NCBI GenBank assembly: GCA_030669485.1
Contig: DAOVDL010000037.1
Coordinates: 1 to 6,470 of the forward strand
Direction: 5' to 3'
Length of the DNA stretch: 6,470 nucleotides
Source: Candidatus Bathyarchaeota archaeon
GTDB lineage: Archaea > Thermoproteota > Bathyarchaeia > Hecatellales > Hecatellaceae
A program made the translations under genes and the position numbers. Under the pieces are notes generated by a model, which was given only the letters and a program-made list of their open reading frames with translations, was not told where the DNA came from and searched no databases. Shown piece by piece: positions 1 through 5,101 of the stretch. Position 1 is the stretch's first letter. Every line of letters starts with the position of its first letter.

Positions 1-921
1 CAGCTTCAGACAGGCTCGGAAAGCGAGAGGAAGAAGGATGCCCCAAGCGGCAAAGCCGAAACCTTCTCCTCTGAATGCAAGTCCAACATCAAATGGTCTG
101 ACATAGCCGGTCTTGAAGACGCCAAGAACGCGTTCCAAGAGGCTCTCATATACCCAGTTAAGAGACCCGACCTCTTCCCCCTAGGCTGGCCTAAGGGCAT
201 CCTACTCTTCGGACCCCCTGGATGTGGCAAGACCCTGCTAGCTGCAGCTGTGGCCAATGAGATAGATGCAGCTTTCTACTGCATCGACGCCGCCACGATA
301 ATGTCCAAGTGGCTGGGTGAGTCTGAGAAGAATGTCTCTAAACTATTCCAAGATGCAAGATCTCAATCCAGTGAGGGTCACCCCTCAATAATCTTCATAG
401 ACGAGGTAGATTCCCTTGTCGGAGTAAGGTCTGATGAGGTCGGAGGTGAAACTAGAACCCGAAACCAGTTCCTCAAAGAGATGGACAGCGTGATGGATAA
501 GAGCGTTAACACTTATGTTTTCGTGATTGGGGCAACAAACAAACCGTGGTCTCTCGACGGTCCCTTCATCAGACGCTTCCAAAAGAGAATTCTCATACCT
601 CTTCCCTCCCCTGAAGCTAGAATGGAGCTGTTCAAAATCTACTCAAAAGACCTGAAGATCTTGCCTGAAGTTCAGCTCAGCAAGTTGGTGGAGATGACTG
701 AAGGGCACACTGCGAGTGATGTCCGCGACATCTTCCAGTCAGTTCAGATAAGGATCGTCAGGGAATTCTTCGAGTCATCCAACGGCGGGGATGAGAACGC
801 GAAGCCCAGAGAGATCAACATGAATGACTTCATCGAGATCCTTAACCGACGTAAATCCAGTGTCTCACCTGAGATGCTCAAGTACTACGACAAATGGTAC
901 CATGACTACAAAGCCTTATAG
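1..921 (+). CDS. cdvC: CdvC/Vps4-like AAA+ ATPase, 5'-truncated
   Basis: This is the C-terminal 306 residues of an AAA+ ATPase of the CdvC (archaeal Vps4) family; the start lies left of the window. Visible in order: a charged linker (about 5-28); the entry to the AAA domain, WSDIAGLEDAK (32-42); Walker A GPPGCGKT (71-78); a pore-loop KWLGESE (103-109); Walker B IIFIDEVD (130-137) with catalytic Glu135; sensor-1 Asn180 in GATNKPW; and the paired arginine-finger RRF (191-193). The closing helix, ending in DYKAL, resembles the C-terminus of crenarchaeal CdvC. Known family role: CdvC disassembles ESCRT-III-like CdvB filaments during cytokinesis and membrane remodelling, recruited through an N-terminal MIT domain. 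That domain should lie upstream and cannot be seen here. All ATPase motifs are intact, so the visible part looks functional. A different Vps4-like paralogue is possible, but the TNKPW...RRFQKRI...IPLP block argues for CdvC. T-runs follow the stop codon. Confidence 0.88.
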   Translation, partial: QLQTGSESERKKDAPSGKAETFSSECKSNIKWSDIAGLEDAKNAFQEALIYPVKRPDLFPLGWPKGILLFGPPGCGKTLLAAAVANEIDAAFYCIDAATIMSKWLGESEKNVSKLFQDARSQSSEGHPSIIFIDEVDSLVGVRSDEVGGETRTRNQFLKEMDSVMDKSVNTYVFVIGATNKPWSLDGPFIRRFQKRILIPLPSPEARMELFKIYSKDLKILPEVQLSKLVEMTEGHTASDVRDIFQSVQIRIVREFFESSNGGDENAKPREINMNDFIEILNRRKSSVSPEMLKYYDKWYHDYKAL

Positions 922-946
922 TCAGCAACCCTCCAAAATTTCACTA

Positions 947-966
947 TTTTTCTTATTAGAGTTTTT
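947..966 (+). terminator. T-rich putative terminator after cdvC
   Basis: Two five-T runs (947-951 and 962-966) begin 26 bases after the cdvC stop codon in an AT-rich stretch. Archaeal RNA polymerase often terminates at T-tracts without a hairpin, and I see no strong hairpin here. The second run overlaps the putative TATA box of the next gene, so its role is ambiguous. Confidence 0.4.
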
Positions 967-969
967 ATA
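964..969 (+). promoter_or_regulatory. Putative TATA box for the ClC gene
   Basis: TTTATA within the string TTTTTATAC. With usual archaeal spacing (about 25 bases), transcription would start near 992-996, leaving a leader of about 35 bases before the GTG at 1030. This rests only on sequence and spacing, in the one spacer available between cdvC and the ClC gene. Confidence 0.45.
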
Positions 970-1018
970 CTGCGCAGCTTATCCTCCTCTGCGAACTGAT
1001 TTACAATAACGGGTTAAA

Positions 1019-1022
1019 GAGG
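1019..1022 (+). promoter_or_regulatory. Ribosome-binding site supporting GTG 1030 of the ClC gene
   Basis: GAGG (within AAAGAGGA) ends 7 bases before the GTG at 1030. This is the best-placed Shine-Dalgarno-like motif for the ClC gene. It matters because the frame opened by that GTG closes after seven codons, while the ClC protein continues in the next frame. Confidence 0.5.
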
Positions 1023-1029
1023 AATACTG

Positions 1030-2812
1030 GTGGCTGTAAACGAAAACCGGTAAACGGTCTGCCTATCTTACAAACCTCCAACGTTGGGTACTTTGGGGAA
1101 GCCTCATCGGAGTCGTTGCGGGTATAGGTGCCGCAGTTTTCTATTTCCTCCTCAACTTAAGCACAAACTTCTTTCTCGGATACCTCACCGGGTATCATCC
1201 ACCGCTCCCCACAGGTGAACCACAGTTATTTCACCTCTCCGGTGGCGTGGGATGGCTCATAGTTCTAGTTCCAGCACTCGGCGGCCTAATCTCCGGCATA
1301 ATCATATACAAATGGGCTCCTGAAGCGGAAGGGCATGGAACCGATGCAGTAATATCTTCTTTCCATAAACTTGGAGGAGTGGTACGTAAGAGGGTTCCAC
1401 TCATCAAAACCATTACCTCTGCTGTGACTATAGGTTCAGGCGGTAGTGCGGGGAGAGAGGGCCCAATCGCGCAGATAGGAGCAGGCTTCGGATCTTGGCT
1501 TGCTTCCGCCCTCAAGGTTAAAGATAGCGACCGGCGGTGGATGGTTGTCTGCGGTGCTGCAGCGGGTATAGGAAGCATCTTTAAGGCTCCCTTAGGTGGA
1601 GCCATCTTCGCCACCGAGGTGCTTTACAGGCGTGACTTTGAGGCGGAAGCAGTGATCCCTGCTCTTGTTTCCTCGGTGGTAGCCTACTCCGTTTTTGCTT
1701 CATTTCCAACTGTTGGATTCGGCCCGATCTTTGACGCGCCTAAATATTTTTTCAGCAACCCTGTAGATCTCTTGTTCTACGTAACTCTCGGCGTGGTATG
1801 CGGTCTCGTTGCAAGGTTCTACGTCTACACCTTCTATGGAATGCGAGACAAAGTCTTCATGAAACTCAGCATACCAAGGCATTTCAAGCCAGCGATCGGT
1901 GGCGCCGCTCTGGGGATCTTAGCATTATTCATTCCAGAGGTTTTAGGTACCGGCTATGGGTGGATTCAGCTGGCGATCTATGGAAAACTCGCGCTCTCAA
2001 CCATGATAATTATACTTGTCGCCAAGATCTTCGCCACAGGCTTCACTATAAGCTCTGGAGGGAGCGGTGGGGTATTTGCCCCCTCTATGGTAATCGGTGG
2101 TATGCTGGGAGGTGTCCTAGGCCAAGTCTTCTTCATGCTCTCTCCAACGGTTGAAGTGGGAGCCTTTGTCTTAGTTGGGATGGCTGCGTTCTTCGCAGCG
2201 GCTGCAAAGGTCCCTATAGCTGCCTTGGTAATGGTCTCTGAGATGAGCGGCGACTATCACCTATTAGCCCCACTTATGTTGGCCTGCGCAATATCCTATA
2301 TGGTATCCGGATCGCCGACTATCTACGAGAGCCAGGTCTTCACACGTGCACAGTCCCCAGCCCACAGAGGCGAGTTCAACATAGATATCTTAGAGCAGAT
2401 GAGAGTTGAGTCAGTTATGACTAAAGAGGTGTTAACGGTTACCCCTGACACTACTGCAAGAGAGGTCTCTCAACTGGTCAGCCAGACTGGACACCTTACC
2501 TACCCCGTGCTGAAGGCGGATAAACTGGTCGGCATAGTTTCATATTCAGATGCGCTGAAGATTCCACGTGAAGAGGCAGGGACTGTGAAGGTTGAACAGA
2601 TCATGTCGAAAAAGGTGATTGTAACGATTCCAAATGAGTTTCTTGATGTTGCCCTCCACAAGATGGATGAAAGCGGATATGGTCATCTTCCAGTCGTCAA
2701 CCCAAACAACCCACATCAAATAGTAGGCATATTAGCTAAAAGAGACCTAATTCGGGGTCATGAGCTAGCCAAACAGAGCTGGGGGGTACCCTCCAAACAT
2801 CAAGTATTCTAA
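1030..2812 (+). CDS. ClC-family chloride channel/antiporter with two CBS domains; apparent frameshift near the start
   Basis: This is an integral membrane ClC protein that moves Cl- (and possibly other anions). The main frame is open from 1040 to 2812, but its first ATG/GTG/TTG is GTG 1247, which would remove the first transmembrane helix. Codons 1052-1246 read as a typical ClC N-terminus, with hydrophobic helix WVLWGSLIGVVAGIG followed by GYHPPLP. A GTG at 1030 with a ribosome site gives MAVNENR and a stop at 1051 in the previous frame, so one +1 shift within 1040-1050 would make a 593-residue protein. In that numbering: selectivity-filter/gate motif GSGGSAGREGP (135-145) with gating Glu143; PLGGAIFATEVL (187-198), with Val197 where antiporters usually carry the internal proton Glu; second filter motif GGVFAP (346-351); Tyr432 as the likely pore tyrosine; and CBS pair at about 457-512 and 518-577, which in this family bind adenine nucleotides. 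The M20 gene follows 34 bases downstream, probably in the same transcript. The family call is firm; channel versus antiporter is not. Confidence 0.9.
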
Positions 2813-2846
2813 GTCTACCTTCATAGAAGCAAGGAAGGCGTCAAAA

Positions 2847-3971
2847 ATGCTTCAAAAATTCTGCGACAGAAAGAAACTGGTTGAAACCCTTCAAGAGTTG
2901 GTCAAGATACCAAGTCTCTCAGGGGAGGAGGCTCAAGCCGCTGAATATGTCTCCAAACGTTTAGATCAACTTGGCCTCAAACCTAAGGTAGACAAATATT
3001 ATAATGTCACTGCAGCGATGGGGTCAGGCAGAACCCTGCTCCTGAACGCTCACCTAGATACGGTGCCTCCTGGGAAGGGTTGGACAATGGATCCCCACTC
3101 CGGTGAGGTTGCAGGGGGCAGAGTCTACGGGGTGGGTGCTTCTGATAACAAGTCAGGGGTTGTTGCTATGTTGGAGGTTGCAAGGATTCTCAGGCATCGA
3201 GATCTTAAGGGACGGGTTCTCTTCCTCTTCACCACTCGGGAGGAGGGAGATAAAGGGAAGACCCGTGAGATTCTAGCCCGCCGCTTAAAGGCTGATGCAG
3301 GCATAAACTTGGACCACTACATCTATGCTAAAAGAAGAACCACTGAGCTGATCATAGGGTGCAGGGGAATCATGAATCTATCCCTAGAAGTTTATGGAAA
3401 GGCATTCCACTCCTCTGAGCCCTACCGTGGAGTGAACGCCATCTACAGAGCCACTCTCTTCATTGAAGCCCTACAGAAGATGAATTTCCCGACAATGGAG
3501 AAACCCTTGAAGGAAAAGGCAACAGCCAGCGTCACCCAGATAAAGACCGACAACTGGCCCACTAAAATACCTGATCAATGTGAACTCACCATCAACTACC
3601 GAGCGCTGCCTACCGAGTCACTGGAGAAGGCTGAGATGAATATTCAGAAGCTCGCTCAGAGGACGATGAAAGGCAGATTCAGGTTGAGAAGGTTGCTGTC
3701 TAACAGTGGGTATCTAATCAACCCTGAAGACCGGATAGTTAAAGTTGCTAAGAAAGCGGTGAGAGACGTTGGCTTCAGATATCGAGTAGCCCTCACGAAA
3801 GGTTGGATCGACGCCGCATCCCTCTACAATCTCGCTGGAATTCCGACCGTTGCGTTAGGCACACTTACATACGGGCAGGCTCATGTTCCCAATGAATATG
3901 AGGAGATAGATAATCTGACCTATGGATCAGAAATCGTTCTGAGGGCAGCTCTAAACTACCTAGACGCTTAG
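2847..3971 (+). CDS. M20-family (ArgE/DapE/peptidase-like) metallohydrolase
   Basis: This 374-residue cytosolic enzyme belongs to the M20 zinc hydrolases, which cleave amide or peptide bonds of N-acyl amino acids or small peptides (ArgE, DapE, LysK, aminopeptidase relatives). The ATG at 2847 has a purine-rich AAGGAAGG 8 bases upstream. Visible family landmarks: His69 and Asp71 in NAHLDTVPP; Asp100 in VGASDNKSG, the bridging metal ligand; Glu132-Glu133 in TTREEGD, the general base and a ligand; GCRG (171-174) opening the lid/dimerisation domain, with His188 in KAFHSS; Asp322 in GWIDAA; and His346 in QAHVPNEY, the last ligand. Oddity: by my alignment the Glu/Asp metal ligand usually found just before the GxRG motif, as in EPT, falls at Lys162 in YIYAKRRT. 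There is no neighbouring lysine or arginine biosynthesis gene, so I do not assign a substrate. It lies 34 bases after the ClC gene and is probably co-transcribed. Confidence 0.88.
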   Translation: MLQKFCDRKKLVETLQELVKIPSLSGEEAQAAEYVSKRLDQLGLKPKVDKYYNVTAAMGSGRTLLLNAHLDTVPPGKGWTMDPHSGEVAGGRVYGVGASDNKSGVVAMLEVARILRHRDLKGRVLFLFTTREEGDKGKTREILARRLKADAGINLDHYIYAKRRTTELIIGCRGIMNLSLEVYGKAFHSSEPYRGVNAIYRATLFIEALQKMNFPTMEKPLKEKATASVTQIKTDNWPTKIPDQCELTINYRALPTESLEKAEMNIQKLAQRTMKGRFRLRRLLSNSGYLINPEDRIVKVAKKAVRDVGFRYRVALTKGWIDAASLYNLAGIPTVALGTLTYGQAHVPNEYEEIDNLTYGSEIVLRAALNYLDA

Positions 3972-4026
3972 AAATTCAAATGCGGCTTTAGCAGTTGAGG
4001 CCTTCCTCCGACAGGGGGGGTGTCCC

Positions 4027-4076
4027 CATTGTTTAACATTGTTGATGATTGTTGAACATTGTTAGCAATGGTACAA
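4027..4076. repeat. Short tandem repeat with 10-bp period
   Basis: Four consecutive 10-base units share the core ATTGTT (units start at 4027, 4037, 4047 and 4057; consensus CATTGTTGAA), and a fifth, degenerate unit starts at 4067. The nonamer AACATTGTT recurs exactly 20 bases apart (4035 and 4055). The array sits between two convergent genes and encodes nothing evident. The period is close to one DNA helical turn, so the core repeats on one face of the helix. It could bind a protein, bend the DNA, or be simple slippage. Confidence 0.75.
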
Positions 4077-4083
4077 CTTAACC

Positions 4084-4088
4084 AAAAA
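4084..4088 (-). terminator. Possible T-tract terminator for the minus-strand phosphatidyltransferase
   Basis: On the minus strand a run of five T lies about 18 bases past the stop codon of the CDP-alcohol phosphatidyltransferase, in a T-rich stretch (TTTGTTTTTGG). It fits archaeal U-tract termination but has no hairpin. No comparable + strand T-tract is seen for the convergent M20 gene. Confidence 0.3.
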
Positions 4089-4106
4089 CAAATCAACCAA
4101 ACTCCC

Positions 4107-4721
4107 TCAACTAGAACCACCCCGCCTAGACCTAATCCTTCTATAAACATAAACCCCCCTCTGGACAGCCGTAAGGTTAGCTAGAAACGCAACGACAACA
4201 ACCCCCCATTCAGGATGGAGGACTACACTGAAGGCCAGAAGAATGAGCAACCGCTCAGGCCTCTCAGCCACACCAACACTTGCAAGCCGTACACCCAACC
4301 CCTCACCTCGAGCCCTAGTGTAACTGACCATCATAGAGCCGATGACCGCAAGCAACCCCCAAACATAGCCGCTAACACCAAGGGTTAAAACCTCCGCACT
4401 GGCAAGAGTTATACCGAAGATCACAACCACATCGGCATACCTATCCGTCACCGAGTCAAGAAAACCGCCAAACGCCGTGACCTTACCACCCGCCCGCGCC
4501 AAGGCACCATCCAGAGCATCACAAAGCCCCGACACAGCGAGAAACACAGCTGCAACCCAGATACACCACAGAGGCGGGGAGAGGGCATAGAAACAGGCAG
4601 CAACAACAGAGAGACAGAGACCCAGAACCGTGAGAATATTAGGAGTAAACCCCCACCTCAACAACCTAGCCGCAACAGCAACCATCCGCCCCTCCACCTT
4701 AGCCTTAAACTTAAGAAACAA
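4107..4721 (-). CDS. CDP-alcohol phosphatidyltransferase, probably archaetidylinositol phosphate synthase
   Basis: This 204-residue polytopic membrane enzyme carries the complete CDP-alcohol phosphotransferase signature: Asp68, Asp71, Gly72, Ala75, Arg76, Gly85, Asp89 and Asp93, with exact family spacing. The aspartates bind the catalytic metals. The family swaps CMP on a CDP-linked lipid for an alcohol head group. About six hydrophobic segments are visible (roughly 25-47, 51-70, 95-112, 115-135, 152-166, 168-187). The blocks GGFLDSVTDRYAD and SYTRARGEGLG...ERPERL resemble inositol-phosphate-using members, so the likely reaction is CDP-archaeol plus inositol phosphate to archaetidylinositol phosphate. 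Glycerol-phosphate or other head groups are not excluded. It starts at TTG 4721: a strong GGGGGAGG (4735 down to 4728) lies 6 bases upstream and no ATG or GTG occurs between this TTG and the preceding in-frame stop. It is transcribed divergently from the small zinc-type gene and converges on the M20 gene. Confidence 0.88.
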   Translation of the reverse strand: MFLKFKAKVEGRMVAVAARLLRWGFTPNILTVLGLCLSVVAACFYALSPPLWCIWVAAVFLAVSGLCDALDGALARAGGKVTAFGGFLDSVTDRYADVVVIFGITLASAEVLTLGVSGYVWGLLAVIGSMMVSYTRARGEGLGVRLASVGVAERPERLLILLAFSVVLHPEWGVVVVAFLANLTAVQRGVYVYRRIRSRRGGSS

Positions 4722-4727
4722 CCAGAA

Positions 4728-4735
4728 CCTCCCCC
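4728..4735 (-). promoter_or_regulatory. Strong ribosome-binding site deciding a TTG start
   Basis: The minus strand reads GGGGGAGG with 6 bases to TTG 4721. The nearest in-frame stop upstream (4751-4749) leaves no ATG or GTG alternative, so this motif fixes the start of the phosphatidyltransferase. Confidence 0.65.
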
Positions 4736-4774
4736 AACCCTGAACCTTTCAGCCTAATAATCTCCCTCCAAACG

Positions 4775-4780
4775 TTTATA
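4775..4780. promoter_or_regulatory. Putative bidirectional TATA box for divergent genes
   Basis: The element reads TTTATA on the + strand and TATAAA on the minus strand. On the + strand it is preceded by CAAACG, a plausible TFB-recognition (BRE-like) element, and predicts a start near 4802-4806, about 55 bases before ATG 4859. On the minus strand the predicted start is near 4750, about 30 bases before TTG 4721. It is the best TATA-like element I see between the two divergent genes. Whether it serves one or both is inference. Confidence 0.5.
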
Positions 4781-4847
4781 GCTTCACCCCAAACAACTAC
4801 CAGAAAGTTAATGTTATCTAGAAGCTTGAATAAGAAGGATTCAAGCC

Positions 4848-4852
4848 GGGAG
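4848..4852 (+). promoter_or_regulatory. Ribosome-binding site deciding ATG 4859
   Basis: GGGAG lies 6 bases before ATG 4859. An in-frame ATG at 4811 would add 16 polar residues but has no such motif. It would be nearly leaderless given the predicted transcription start near 4804, so it remains possible. Confidence 0.5.
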
Positions 4853-4858
4853 CCAACA

Positions 4859-5065
4859 ATGGGTAAGAAAACCTCAGAAGCCAAATGCAGCGTCACAGGC
4901 TGCAGTGAGAACGCAGTTAGATCAGTCGCCACAGAGAAGGCTCGCTCCGCAGGACTGAAACTGCCTGAGGGAAGAAGGGCATACCTCTGCAAGGCCCATT
5001 ATAAAGAGATCAAAAAGAAACTGAAGAAGGAGAAGATGATAGAGAAGTGGAGGTACGCCCCGTGA
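4859..5065 (+). CDS. Small basic protein with probable Cys3His zinc site, function unknown
   Basis: A 68-residue protein that I cannot name. It has two separated metal-site knuckles: Cys10 and Cys15 (KCSVTGC) and Cys44 with His47 (YLCKAHY), giving C-x4-C-x28-C-x2-H, a pattern expected to bind one zinc. Next comes a very lysine-rich, probably helical tail (about 49-63) ending in WRYAP. The size, zinc-type spacing and positive charge suggest a small nucleic-acid-binding or ribosome-associated protein, but this is inference. The start at 4859 is chosen for its GGGAG motif; an in-frame ATG at 4811 would give 84 residues. It lies 36 bases upstream of thrS on the same strand, so the two are probably co-transcribed from the TATA box near 4775. 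The opposite-strand reading frame over this region has no recognisable features. Confidence 0.75.
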   Translation: MGKKTSEAKCSVTGCSENAVRSVATEKARSAGLKLPEGRRAYLCKAHYKEIKKKLKKEKMIEKWRYAP

Positions 5066-5101
5066 GAAACCTCCCAACCACCATTAAGGAGTAGAACAGT
5101 C

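Larger units (their letters stand above)
3972..4106. other. Convergent intergenic spacer
   Basis: This 135-base gap lies between the 3' ends of the M20 and phosphatidyltransferase genes. It contains a seven-G run (4014-4020), the 10-bp-period repeat, one short inverted repeat (CATTG at 4057-4061 against CAATG at 4066-4070) and a minus-strand T-tract. I see no coding potential, tRNA or box C/D RNA. Confidence 0.7.

Noticed and set aside
1231..1614. Minus-strand 127-codon frame, and the + strand frame at 1798-2154
   Set aside because: Both overlap the ClC coding region in other frames and contain no family motifs.
4010..4024. Hairpin GACA-(G7)-TGTC as terminator of the M20 gene
   Set aside because: Only four base pairs closing a loop of seven G, with no following T-tract. 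The G run is more likely of interest as a sequencing-fragile site.
4042..4048. Box C/D guide RNA (TGATGA resembles a C box)
   Set aside because: No D box (CTGA), no paired C'/D' boxes and no closing stem; the hexamer is part of the 10-bp repeat.
4027..4076. CRISPR array
   Set aside because: The units are 10 bases and directly adjacent, with no unique spacers.
3968..4150. Minus-strand 60-codon reading frame
   Set aside because: It covers the repeat-bearing spacer and the tail of the phosphatidyltransferase gene in another frame. It shows no domain and no ribosome site, and is low-complexity.
4811..4858. Upstream ATG 4811 as start of the small zinc-type gene
   Set aside because: It adds a polar stretch without a ribosome site, whereas ATG 4859 has GGGAG at 6 bases. 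It is not fully excluded, because a near-leaderless transcript could begin there.
4711..4992. Minus-strand 93-codon reading frame
   Set aside because: It lies antisense to the small zinc-type gene and across the divergent promoter, with no recognisable motif. The + strand protein has a coherent Cys/His pattern.
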